Positions 1 through 7,618 are shown, counted from the first letter of the stretch. The stretch is DNA of 16,275 bases from CF-113 sp035308345 (GCA_035308345.1 DATGGW010000437.1:1-16275); one strand, 5' to 3'. The notes: a model not told the origin generated them from the letters alone. Translations and numbers: made by a program.

Positions 1-2
1 AC

Positions 3-833
3 GAGTTCATCTATGAACTGATCGCGCCGCGCCGGGCCGAGACAGAGGATAAGGGCGATATCCTTTCGATGTTGCTCGCAGCGCAGGAAGGCGAGAGTGC
101 GCTGAGCGATACACAGGTACGCGACCACATCATGACCTTCGTAGCTGCCGGTCACGAGACGACGGCCAATGCGCTCACCTGGACATTCTACCTGCTCTCG
201 CGATACCCGGCTGTGCGCGAAAAGCTGCTCGCCGAACTCAAAACCGTACTTGACGGGCGAACTCCAATATTAGACGACCTGCCGCATCTGCCATACCTGG
301 AATGGATATTGAACGAGTCCATGCGCCTGTACCCACCCGCCTGGACGCAGGGACGGCGCGCGGTCGAAGCCTTTGATCTGGACGGCGTTCATTTCCCGGC
401 GGGTACAATGGTGATGTTCAGTCAGTGGGTGATCCATCGCCTGCCAGACATATGGGGCGACCCGCTGGTATTCCGGCCAGAACGCTGGGACCCGGTGGGC
501 GGGCAGAAAGTGCCGCCCTGGTCCTACTTCCCCTTCGGCGGCGGACCGCGTATCTGTATCGGCATGCCATTTGCCCAACAAGAAGCAAAACTGCTGCTGG
601 CAACCATCCTCCAAGATTACACACCGTACACCGCGCCCGGCTATCAACTGGGACTGAACCCACTGATTACCTTGCGCCCAAAACACGGTATGCCCATGAT
701 CTTGATTCCAACCGCAGCAGAGGGCGGCGCGAACTCATGGGAGCACCTCCTGCATACATCTCCCACCGGGCGCCACGAGGCGGTTGAGCGCAAAGGATGC
801 CTGGGCACGCTGCTCTCATTGTTTGGCGTATAG
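3..833 (+). CDS. Cytochrome P450, C-terminal part (5' end outside the window)
   Basis: Heme-thiolate monooxygenase. The frame is open from the first bases of the window, so the gene starts upstream; the ATG at 69 is internal. Visible P450 landmarks, in order: the I-helix oxygen-activation motif AGHETT (about 147-164), the K-helix ExxR in ESMRLYPP (about 313-336), the PERW segment (about 477-488), and the heme loop FPFGGGPRICIG with its cysteine ligand (about 530-561). The wording resembles the eukaryote-like class (CYP102/CYP110/CYP4-like) more than the short soluble bacterial class; family assignment is inference. The usual P450 end lies near GMPMILIP (about 688-711), yet the frame continues for roughly 40 more residues of low-similarity sequence, reaching into the region where the next gene may start. 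No ferredoxin or reductase gene is visible. Redox partner and substrate are unknown. Confidence 0.95.
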   Translation, partial: EFIYELIAPRRAETEDKGDILSMLLAAQEGESALSDTQVRDHIMTFVAAGHETTANALTWTFYLLSRYPAVREKLLAELKTVLDGRTPILDDLPHLPYLEWILNESMRLYPPAWTQGRRAVEAFDLDGVHFPAGTMVMFSQWVIHRLPDIWGDPLVFRPERWDPVGGQKVPPWSYFPFGGGPRICIGMPFAQQEAKLLLATILQDYTPYTAPGYQLGLNPLITLRPKHGMPMILIPTAAEGGANSWEHLLHTSPTGRHEAVERKGCLGTLLSLFGV

Positions 834-2094
834 AAGAAAAACAAAATCATTGAAAATATCGACAATTACACCGGCAGAGGAGTATATCACAAACGCATGG
901 CGTAGCTTTGTCGTTTGTGCATTATTGCTCTTCGTAGGCATCAACCTGCGTTCGATCATTCTAGCGGTGCCTCCGGTGCTGCCGCTCATCAAACACGACC
1001 TCAACCTCTCTTACACCGCCGCTGGACTGCTCACCTCACTTCCCACGCTCATTATGGGCGCGACGGCCTGGTCATCTGGGCTGCTGGTGGAAAAAATCGG
1101 CGGGCGCAATGCAGTCACATATGGACTGATACTCCTGGCCGTGGGCGCCCTGCTGCGCGCGCTCTGGTCCGCCGCTTTCCCGCTTTATCTCTTCACCGTG
1201 ATATTGGGTCTGGGCATTGCGCTGACGCAGACCACCGTACCCGTACTGGCCAGGCATTGGTTTCCCACGCACATTGGCCTCGTGACAGCCATCTTTACCG
1301 ATGGGCTGATCATTGGCGAGACCCTGGGCGCGGGCGCAACCGTCCCCATCATGCTAGGGTTCCTGGGGAAAGATGCATGGATAGGCTCCTTTGTATTCTG
1401 GGGAGCGCCGGTGGTGCTATTGCTGGTATTCTGGCTCTGGCTAGCGCCACCTGCCTCTAAGCTAACGCCCACCCACGTACCCCGCTCAGATGGAGTGGAA
1501 GCGCAAAGCGAAGCATTAGCAGAGCCGAAGACAGAAACGAGGGTCAGCACATTCCATCTCGGTTTTCTGCTTGGCTCGGGCAGCCTCATTTATTTTGGTA
1601 TGAATAGCTGGATCGCCTCGTATAACCAGGCCATCCATCAGACAACCCTTACGCCGCTGGCCCTGACCGTCCTCAACGCTGCTCAAATACCCTCAAGCCT
1701 GGTTGTAACCATCTTCGCGCAGCAGCTTGCAGGCCGTCGCTGGCCTTTCGTGCTGGCGGGCTTCATCTGCGCCACAGCTATATCTGGCTGGGTATTCACG
1801 CCACCGAACCTTGAGTACATGTGGGCAGCATTGCTTGGCGCAAGCTCGGCGCTGGTCTTCACCCTTGCTCTCTCGCTCCCAGCCCTGTTAGCCAGCCCAA
1901 CCAGAGTAGCGCGTCTCACGGGCGCTACACTCTCGCTGGGCTACAGTACGGCTTTCATCGGCCCATTCATCGGCGGCGGATTATGGGATATCTTCCATAT
2001 ACCCGCCCTGGCATTTCTCCCTGTATTCCTTGCCAGTATCTTACTCATCTTCCTGGGGATATTCTTGCCAGTGTACGGCGCGCGCCTGCGATAA
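784..2094 (+). CDS. MFS transporter, CynX/NimT-like
   Basis: Twelve-helix major facilitator protein of about 436 residues, placed in the CynX/NimT-like (cyanate/nitroimidazole transporter) group. The support is the first-helix pattern INLRSIILAVPPVLPLI followed by AAGLLTSLPTLIMGA, then GLLVEKIGGR at the helix 2-3 loop, and GRRWPFVLAG in the second half. A hydrophilic stretch around 1460-1550 is the central cytoplasmic loop. The start is uncertain because no in-frame ATG precedes the first helix. TTG at 784 overlaps the P450 by 50 bp behind a weak purine-rich stretch; TTG at 823 or 850 would give a shorter N-terminus. Membrane-homologous sequence only begins near 895. The same-strand arrangement with the P450 suggests co-transcription, perhaps for export or uptake of the P450 substrate or product (inference). 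The substrate is not predictable. Confidence 0.9.
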   Translation: MSAKDAWARCSHCLAYRRKTKSLKISTITPAEEYITNAWRSFVVCALLLFVGINLRSIILAVPPVLPLIKHDLNLSYTAAGLLTSLPTLIMGATAWSSGLLVEKIGGRNAVTYGLILLAVGALLRALWSAAFPLYLFTVILGLGIALTQTTVPVLARHWFPTHIGLVTAIFTDGLIIGETLGAGATVPIMLGFLGKDAWIGSFVFWGAPVVLLLVFWLWLAPPASKLTPTHVPRSDGVEAQSEALAEPKTETRVSTFHLGFLLGSGSLIYFGMNSWIASYNQAIHQTTLTPLALTVLNAAQIPSSLVVTIFAQQLAGRRWPFVLAGFICATAISGWVFTPPNLEYMWAALLGASSALVFTLALSLPALLASPTRVARLTGATLSLGYSTAFIGPFIGGGLWDIFHIPALAFLPVFLASILLIFLGIFLPVYGARLR

Positions 2095-2142
2095 TCATTC
2101 TATCCTCATATCTCCGTAAAGAAGAACCTGTGAGTCATATAT

Positions 2143-2170
2143 TTGACATGATGTGTGTCACGTGCATAAT
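2143..2170 (+). promoter_or_regulatory. Sigma70-type promoter of the gnd-pgi operon
   Basis: A perfect -35 TTGACA lies at 2143-2148 and a -10 CATAAT (5 of 6) at 2165-2170, separated by 16 bp and about 37 bp upstream of the gnd ATG. It lies wholly between the MFS stop and the next gene, so gnd-pgi is probably transcribed independently of the P450/MFS pair. A palindromic candidate operator sits in the spacer and is listed separately. Confidence 0.75.
2144..2164. repeat. Inverted repeat and CACGTG palindrome inside the gnd promoter
   Basis: TGACA (2144-2148) and TGTCA (2156-2160) form a 5-bp inverted repeat with a 7-bp spacer. It overlaps the -35 box, and the right arm runs into the perfect palindrome CACGTG (2159-2164) just before the -10. 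This position would suit a repressor operator. The arms are short and could arise by chance, and no regulator gene is adjacent. Confidence 0.35.
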
Positions 2171-2206
2171 AAAAGCAGTGTAACAAGTAATAGAAAGGAA
2201 TATCTT

Positions 2207-3235
2207 ATGCAACTTGGATTAGTTGGACTTGGCCGTATGGGCGCGTATATGGCGAAGCGACTACTGCGCAATGGACATACTGTTGTTGGCATGGCGCGCC
2301 ATGATAGCACCGTACAGACAGCTTTGAACGACAACGCGATCACGGCGGGTACTACCTCGCTGGCTGACCTGGTAAAGCAGCTTGATACCCCCAGGGCGAT
2401 CTGGCTGATGGTTCCCGCGGCCTCTGTTGACGCGACGCTGGCCGATCTCGTTCCGCTGCTCTCGCAGGGTGATGTAGTGATTGATGGCGGCAATTCGTAC
2501 TACCATGATGATATCCGGCGCGCTGCCGATTTGAAACCGAAGGGCATCCATTATCTTGACATCGGCACGAGCGGCGGCGTATGGGGATTGGAACGCGGCT
2601 ATTGTTTGATGATTGGCGGAGAAACGGATATTGTGCTGCGCCTTTCACCAATTTTCGAGGCGCTGGCCCCCGGCGTCGGCGCGACATCTCGCACCGCCGG
2701 GCGCGAGCAACTCGGTGGCACCGCCGAGAAAGGCTACCTGCACTGCGGACCGAGCGGCGCTGGCCACTTCGTCAAGATGGTGCATAACGGCATCGAGTAT
2801 GGCATCATGGCCGCCTATGCCGAGGGCCTTAATATCCTGCACCACGCCAATATAGGCAATCAGCAGCAGACCATCGACGCTGAAACCTCGCCCCTGCGCA
2901 ATCCCGAATACTACCAGTTCGATCTCAACCTGCCCGACATAGCTGAAGTGTGGCGGCGCGGCAGCGTGATCGGCTCCTGGCTGCTCGACCTGACCGCCAT
3001 CGCGCTCCTCAATAACCCCGATATGAGCAAATTCGGTGGCCGCGTATCGGACTCCGGTGAGGGTCGCTGGACGATTAGCGCTGCGATCGACGAAGCGGTA
3101 CCTACACCCGTTTTGAGCGCGGCGCTCTACGAACGCTTCACCTCGCGTGGGGAGGCCGATTTCGCAAACAAACTGATGTCTGCCATGCGCTTCGAGTTCG
3201 GCGGCCACCTGGAAAAACCCGAAGGCGGATCCTAA
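2207..3235 (+). CDS. gnd: 6-phosphogluconate dehydrogenase, decarboxylating, short form
   Basis: Oxidatively decarboxylates 6-phosphogluconate to ribulose 5-phosphate with NAD(P)+ in the cytosolic oxidative pentose phosphate pathway. The start is ATG 2207, preceded by AAAGGA (2194-2199) at 7 nt. An upstream in-frame GTG at 2153 is rejected because it lies within the promoter. The 342-residue product begins with a Rossmann motif GLGRMG (residues 7-12). GGNSYYHDD and GTSGGVWGLERGY are typical of the substrate site. FVKMVHNGIEYG supplies Lys190 and Glu197, with the same spacing of seven as the catalytic Lys183/Glu190 pair of the sheep enzyme. The length is well below the approximately 470 residues of the classical dimeric enzyme and fits the shorter GntZ/YqeC-like branch, which often prefers NAD+ (family knowledge). 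pgi follows after 19 nt, so the two form an operon. Confidence 0.93.
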   Translation: MQLGLVGLGRMGAYMAKRLLRNGHTVVGMARHDSTVQTALNDNAITAGTTSLADLVKQLDTPRAIWLMVPAASVDATLADLVPLLSQGDVVIDGGNSYYHDDIRRAADLKPKGIHYLDIGTSGGVWGLERGYCLMIGGETDIVLRLSPIFEALAPGVGATSRTAGREQLGGTAEKGYLHCGPSGAGHFVKMVHNGIEYGIMAAYAEGLNILHHANIGNQQQTIDAETSPLRNPEYYQFDLNLPDIAEVWRRGSVIGSWLLDLTAIALLNNPDMSKFGGRVSDSGEGRWTISAAIDEAVPTPVLSAALYERFTSRGEADFANKLMSAMRFEFGGHLEKPEGGS

Positions 3236-3254
3236 TCAAGAGGAGCAATCAACT

Positions 3255-4892
3255 ATGTCTACCAATGACACGTCGCTCACGCAACGCCCGGCATGGAGGG
3301 CGCTGGCGGAGCATTATCAGAGTGTGCGCAACCTCCACCTGCGCGCGCTCTTCGCGCAAGACCCGCAGCGCGGTGAGCGTTTCGCCCTGGAGGGAGCTGG
3401 TATTTACCTGGACTACTCAAAGAACCGCATTACTGCCGAGACTATGCGCCTGCTGCTCGACCTTGCTCGCTCGTCGGGGCTGCGCGAACGCATCGATGCC
3501 ATGTTCCGGGGCGATAAAATCAATGTCACCGAGAAGCGCGCGGTGCTGCACGTGGCCCTACGCGCTCCCAGAGACGAATCCATCATCGTTGACGGCGAGG
3601 ATGTGGTGCCACAGGTACATGCAGTGCTCGACAAGATGGCGAATTTCTCCGAGCGCGTGCGCAGCGGCGTATGGACGGGCTATAGCGGCAAACGCATCGT
3701 GAATATCGTCAACATCGGTATCGGCGGCTCAGACCTCGGTCCATTCATGTCTTATGATGCCCTGAAGTATTACAGCGATCGCAGCCTGACTGTGCGCTTC
3801 GTTTCCAATGTTGATAGCAACGAATTTGTGGAAGTGACGCGCGACCTCGACCCGGCAGAGACGCTCTTTATCGTCTCTTCCAAGACCTTCACTACGCTGG
3901 AGACGCTGACCAATGCGCGTTCGGCTCGCCAGTGGTGCGTTCAGGCGCTGGGCAGCGAGCAGGCGGTTGCCAGGCACTTTGTGGCCGTCTCTACCAATGC
4001 CGAAGAGGTGTCAAAGTTCGGCATCGATACCGCCAACATGTTCGAGTTCTGGGATTGGGTTGGCGGTCGCTACTCCTATGACTCCGCCATCGGCCTATCT
4101 CTGATGATCGCCATTGGCCCGCAGCATTTTCGTGAGATGCTGGCCGGTTTCCACGCCATGGATGAACACTTCCGCACAACGCCATTTGAACGCAATCTGC
4201 CCGTGCTGCTGGGTTTGATTGGCATCTGGTACAACAACTTCTTCGGGGCCCAAACCGTAGCTATCCTGCCCTATGACTACTATCTTGGACGCTTCTCCGC
4301 CTACTTGCAGCAGCTTGATATGGAGAGCGACGGCAAGCATGTTGACCTGGATGGCAGAAAGGTCGATTATCAAACCGGGCCGATTATCTGGGGCCAGCCG
4401 GGAACCAACGGCCAGCACGCCTTCTATCAATTGATCCACCAGGGGACTAAACTCATCCCCTGTGATTTCATCGGCTTCTGCCAATCACTGAACCCGCTGG
4501 GGCCGCATCACGACTTGCTGATGGCAAACTTGTTCGCGCAGACCGAAGCCCTTGCCCTGGGCAAAACCGCTGAAGAAGTCGCTGCAGATGGCGTTCCCGC
4601 CTTCCAGGTACCCCATCGCACCTTCGAGGGCAATCGTCCGACCAACACTATTCTCCTTGAACGATTGACACCAGAGACGCTGGGCAAGCTGGTCGCGCTC
4701 TACGAACACAAAGTTTTCGTGCAGGGAACCATCTGGCACATCGACTCGTTCGATCAATGGGGCGTCGAACTGGGCAAGGTGCTGGCAAACCGCATTATCC
4801 CTGAACTATCAAGTGCCGGTGAACTGAAACACGACAGTTCGACCAACACCCTGATCCGCAGGTACCGGAAGTTCCGGGAAGCGATGCCTTAG
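3255..4892 (+). CDS. pgi: Glucose-6-phosphate isomerase
   Basis: Interconverts glucose 6-phosphate and fructose 6-phosphate in the cytosol, linking glycolysis to the pentose phosphate route served by the upstream gnd. ATG 3255 has AGGAG (3241-3245) 9 nt upstream. At 545 residues it matches the long Escherichia coli/mammalian-type enzyme. Both family signatures are visible: DWVGGRYSYDSAIG (about 4050-4095) and IWHIDSFDQWGVELGK (about 4731-4778). Catalytic residues can be placed: Glu357 in QLDMESDGK, His388 in NGQHAFYQ and Lys508 in VELGK. SKTFTTLETLTNA forms the phosphate-binding loop. No defect is seen. Its stop codon is 8 bp from the stop of the convergent crotonase gene. Confidence 0.97.
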   Translation: MSTNDTSLTQRPAWRALAEHYQSVRNLHLRALFAQDPQRGERFALEGAGIYLDYSKNRITAETMRLLLDLARSSGLRERIDAMFRGDKINVTEKRAVLHVALRAPRDESIIVDGEDVVPQVHAVLDKMANFSERVRSGVWTGYSGKRIVNIVNIGIGGSDLGPFMSYDALKYYSDRSLTVRFVSNVDSNEFVEVTRDLDPAETLFIVSSKTFTTLETLTNARSARQWCVQALGSEQAVARHFVAVSTNAEEVSKFGIDTANMFEFWDWVGGRYSYDSAIGLSLMIAIGPQHFREMLAGFHAMDEHFRTTPFERNLPVLLGLIGIWYNNFFGAQTVAILPYDYYLGRFSAYLQQLDMESDGKHVDLDGRKVDYQTGPIIWGQPGTNGQHAFYQLIHQGTKLIPCDFIGFCQSLNPLGPHHDLLMANLFAQTEALALGKTAEEVAADGVPAFQVPHRTFEGNRPTNTILLERLTPETLGKLVALYEHKVFVQGTIWHIDSFDQWGVELGKVLANRIIPELSSAGELKHDSSTNTLIRRYRKFREAMP

Positions 4893-4900
4893 GGGTGTCT

Positions 4901-5695
4901 CTACCGGCTCTGCGGCAGGTCGAAATGCGCTCTGCGTTTCTCTAAGAAGGCGTGCATTCCCTCCTGCGCATCGGGTGTCTGGGATGCAGCAGCCATGACC
5001 TCCATGGCGTAGCTATACGCCTGCGATTGAGGGAGTTCAAGCTGGGCATATAACGCCTGCTTGCCGATAGCTTTCGAGAAGAAACTGCCGCGTGTTGCCG
5101 CTTCGAGCAGGCGCTGTGACTCTTCCACCAACCGTTCGGGGGCAACCACGCGGTTGATCAATCCCCAGTCCGCCGCTGTCTGCGCGTCGATGGTTTCGCC
5201 GGTAAGCGCCATTTCAAAAGCGCGTTTGCGCCCAATGTTGCGGCCAACGGCCACCATAGGGGTAGTGCAGAACCAGCCGCCCTTGCCGCCCGGCGTGGCA
5301 AAGAATGCTTCTGTAGAGGCGACCGCCAGGTCACAGGTAGCCACGAGCTGGCACCCGGCCGCGGTAGCGATTGCATGGACACGCGCCAGCACAGGTTGCG
5401 GAATCGATTGAATTGTCTCCATCAAGGTTGTGCAGGTTTTCAACAACTCGCGCATTGCCATGAGGTCCTGCCCGACCATATCACCAAAGTCATGGCCGGC
5501 GGAAAAGGCTGGCCCATTAGCGGCTAACGTGACACCACGCACCTCACTCTCACCAACTTCACGAAACGCCCCGGTCAATTCGAGCATATGTTTGAGTGAG
5601 AGGGCATTGCGGCGCTGCGGGTAGTTCATAGTGATGGTGGCAAAATCACCATTGTAGCTGACTTCAATCAGTTCGTATGCTATTGTTTTTACCAT
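4901..5695 (-). CDS. Enoyl-CoA hydratase/isomerase family protein, ECHDC3-like
   Basis: Crotonase-fold protein of 264 residues. Support: RRNALSLKHM near the N-terminus, the oxyanion-hole segment GPAFSAGHDF (residues 61-70), TAAGCQLVATCDLAVAS (111-127), FFATPGGKGGWFCTTP (131-146) and the C-terminal FLEKRRAHF. The wording follows the ECHDC3 group closely. The two glutamates used by classical enoyl-CoA hydratase (rat 144 and 164) align with Gln116 and Gly136, keeping the 20-residue spacing, so ordinary hydration of enoyl-CoA is unlikely (inference). The oxyanion hole looks kept, so acyl-CoA binding remains plausible. The start is ATG at 5695 with AAAGGA 9 nt upstream. It lies 18 bp downstream of the extradiol dioxygenase gene and is probably co-transcribed with it. 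Confidence 0.9.
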   Translation of the reverse strand: MVKTIAYELIEVSYNGDFATITMNYPQRRNALSLKHMLELTGAFREVGESEVRGVTLAANGPAFSAGHDFGDMVGQDLMAMRELLKTCTTLMETIQSIPQPVLARVHAIATAAGCQLVATCDLAVASTEAFFATPGGKGGWFCTTPMVAVGRNIGRKRAFEMALTGETIDAQTAADWGLINRVVAPERLVEESQRLLEAATRGSFFSKAIGKQALYAQLELPQSQAYSYAMEVMAAASQTPDAQEGMHAFLEKRRAHFDLPQSR

Positions 5696-5713
5696 TGTCC
5701 TTGATCCTTTCTG

Positions 5714-6562
5714 CTATACCGCAGAGGGTTCATAGGCGACGCACATCATGCCGAAGTAAGTTGGAACCTGGTAGGAGAGGAATTCGCCACGAAAATTCGT
5801 ACCCTCGATTGCCCCGTGCATGTTAAGGATCTGCCCATAAGCATCGGTTGAAGCTCGCTTGAGCCAGGACTGATCAAAGGTCAGCAGTCGACCCAGGTCG
5901 TGAGCCTTGACCGCCTCGATGGTAGCGGCATCAAATTCAGCCGAGGCGGTATCAAAACCGTAGGGGCCATGTTTATCATGCGCGTGACCCATGTCCGCGC
6001 TGGCAACAAAGGCAACCCGCCGCTTGATGGACTCAGCGGCCAGTCGGATAGCCTTGCCGAAGCGAGGAAATAGTTCCCAGGGCATATTACCCCGGTCAGG
6101 GCAGGCTATGACGACTCTGGGCCGGGGCTGCAACGAGCCTCCTAAAAACCAGAGCGGAACCGTAACTCCCCAATCGAGCGGCTGGTAGAAAGTGGGGTCA
6201 TCCGCTACCGCATAGCCAATGCGGCAGACAGGAACTTCGAGCGCGCGCCCCGTTTCGATGATAGCGGCATTCAGCTCTTTATCCACCTCAAACATCAGAG
6301 AAAAACCATTTCCCATTTCATTATTGTCCGGACCAAGCTCTCCCCGCACGCGCTCATTATTGAGCAGCGAGAATGCGCCATCCACCCTGTGACCATGCGG
6401 CGTCACCAGCACAATTGTTTCAGGCTGAGCAGCAGCCATACGCCGCCCCAATTCTTCCATCGCCGCCCGTGTCGCCAACGCCTTCTCCGCTCCCTCTTCG
6501 GTCAGCAACGGTATAATCATACTCCCATGCGGAGCAATGCAGGCAAAGACCAGATCGCCCAT
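5714..6562 (-). CDS. Class III extradiol dioxygenase (LigB) family protein
   Basis: A 282-residue protein of the LigB superfamily of non-heme Fe(II) ring-cleavage dioxygenases. APHGSM places His12 and TPHGH places His56/His58, the usual positions of the two histidine metal ligands. SADMGHAHDKHGPYG (residues 188-202) carries His193, the probable counterpart of the catalytic histidine. The common DHG element is DWG here (130-132), so one active-site histidine is replaced by Trp. The third, glutamate ligand cannot be assigned; the expected region precedes NMHGAIEG (247-254). It could be a ring-cleaving enzyme or a Memo/AmmeMemoRadiSam-like relative of unknown chemistry. The start ATG (6562) has a strong GGAGG about 8 nt upstream. 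It is the first gene of an operon with the crotonase. Confidence 0.85.
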   Translation of the reverse strand: MGDLVFACIAPHGSMIIPLLTEEGAEKALATRAAMEELGRRMAAAQPETIVLVTPHGHRVDGAFSLLNNERVRGELGPDNNEMGNGFSLMFEVDKELNAAIIETGRALEVPVCRIGYAVADDPTFYQPLDWGVTVPLWFLGGSLQPRPRVVIACPDRGNMPWELFPRFGKAIRLAAESIKRRVAFVASADMGHAHDKHGPYGFDTASAEFDAATIEAVKAHDLGRLLTFDQSWLKRASTDAYGQILNMHGAIEGTNFRGEFLSYQVPTYFGMMCVAYEPSAV

Positions 6563-6601
6563 GTTTTTCCTCCTACCTGATATTGTCTCTATGTAGATAC
6601 T

Positions 6602-6607
6602 ATTATA
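6602..6607 (-). promoter_or_regulatory. Candidate -10 box for the dioxygenase-crotonase operon
   Basis: Read on the minus strand, a perfect TATAAT is present about 40 nt upstream of the dioxygenase ATG. No good -35 lies at 16-18 bp; TTGCAG is present but only 12 bp away. Either an activator assists this promoter or the match is fortuitous. Confidence 0.4.
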
Positions 6608-6710
6608 TCCGCTTCAACTCTGCAAGCTAACGCCACATACCAATGGCTCTGCCATAATGACTGATTGGCTCTTGCGCCACCGGGCTGTTTTTGGGAAGAT
6701 GGGCATTGAC

Positions 6711-6722
6711 GGATAATTATCC
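6711..6722. repeat. Perfect 12-bp palindrome upstream of the DMT transporter
   Basis: GGATAATTATCC is a perfect palindrome that ends 19 bp before the transporter ATG. It includes GATAAT (6712-6717), which could itself be a -10 box, so a protein bound here would block transcription. The neighbouring TTGACG (6706-6711) is too close to serve as its -35. A role as an operator is inference. Confidence 0.4.
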
Positions 6723-6741
6723 ATTCTATAAGGAAAGCTCT

Positions 6742-7587
6742 ATGGCTCACGCATCGCTTCTCGCTACAGTTTTGTTCGGCCTGGCTTGCTCGCTCTCATG
6801 GGGAGGAGGAGATTTTAGCGGCGGATTTGCCAGCCGCCGCGCGCAGGTGTTCAGCGTCGTACTCGCCGTATATTTAGTCGGGCTGGTATTGCTGCCCATT
6901 CTGGCGCTGGCCTGGTCTGAGCCACTGCCTTCCTGGCGCGACGTATTCTGGGGCGCAACAGCAGGACTGGCGGGAACCCTGGGTCTGACCGCCTTCTATC
7001 GCTCGCTGGCTATCGGTCGCATGGGTATCAATGCCCCCATCACCGCGGTGCTGGCCGCCGCCCTACCGGTAATCTTCAGCGCATTCTCTCTAGGTCTGCC
7101 GGCCCCCATGCAGTTGGCCGGTTTCGCGCTGGCGCTGCTCGCGGTCGCGCTGATCTCACGCCCGGAAAGAGCATCAGGCCGACCCGCTGGACTGGGCCTT
7201 GCCCTGCTCGCGGGACTGGGTTTCGGAGGATTCCTCATTCTCATCGGCCAGGTGAGCGCCCATGCCATCTTCTAGCCTCTCACCGCTGCGCGAGTCGCTT
7301 CACTACTCTTCATGGTTATCTTTGTGCGCGTCAGGGGTCAGGAGATGTTGCCTAAAAAGTCGGTATTCCCCCTCGTATTGCTCGCGGGAATGCTCGATGT
7401 CGCGGGCAATGTATTCTTCATACTCGCCACGCACGTGGGGCGTCTGGATGTGGCAGCCATCCTTTCCTCTCTCTACCCGGCAGTCACCGTGCTGCTGGCA
7501 GCTATTGTGCTCCGGGAACGAGTCTCGCGCGTGCAGGCTGCAGGCATTCTACTCGCTGTTTCAGCGATTATATTGATTTCAACCTGA
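6742..7587 (+). pseudogene. EamA/DMT-family transporter interrupted by an in-frame amber codon
   Basis: Ten-helix drug/metabolite transporter. ATG 6742 has AAGGAA (6730-6735) 6 nt upstream. The first EamA half runs from ATVLFGLACSLSWGGGDF through FYRSLAIGRMGINAPIT to GQVSAHAIF. There a TAG codon (7273-7275, position 178) ends the frame. The same frame then continues without any other stop as PLTAARVASLLFMV, and the second EamA half follows, ending in the typical LRERVSRVQAAGILLAVSAI. Restoring one codon gives a normal 281-residue transporter. Related proteins usually have an aromatic residue before PLTAARV, so a TGG to TAG change is likely. The result may be a recent null allele, a sequencing error or a readthrough site. 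Without readthrough the product is a 177-residue half; the next in-frame ATG (7312) has no ribosome-binding site. The substrate is unknown. Confidence 0.85.
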
Positions 7588-7591
7588 TCTG

Positions 7592-7617
7592 ATACAACCT
7601 CATAATGCAGGCTGTAT
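7592..7617. other. Stem-loop between convergent genes
   Basis: ATACAACCT (7592-7600) and AGGCTGTAT (7609-7617) pair over 9 positions around an 8-nt loop. There is one A-C mismatch on the plus strand, which becomes a G-U wobble in minus-strand RNA. It fills the 31-bp gap between the convergent transporter and coiled-coil genes and could weakly end either transcript. No T-tract follows on either strand, so it is not a standard intrinsic terminator. Confidence 0.35.
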
Positions 7618-7618
7618 G

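Noticed and set aside
270..686. Long minus-strand frame inside the P450 gene
   Set aside because: It is antisense to a P450 with intact motifs, resembles no known protein, and its composition follows the codon structure of the sense gene.
2153..2206. N-terminal extension of gnd from GTG 2153
   Set aside because: It lies within the promoter and has no ribosome-binding site; the Rossmann motif is at its usual distance from ATG 2207.
7262..7576. Second frame (104 residues) across the amber codon of the DMT transporter, suggesting a frameshift
   Set aside because: Both EamA halves are in the same frame; the alternative frame encodes nothing family-like. The lesion is a nonsense codon, not a frameshift.
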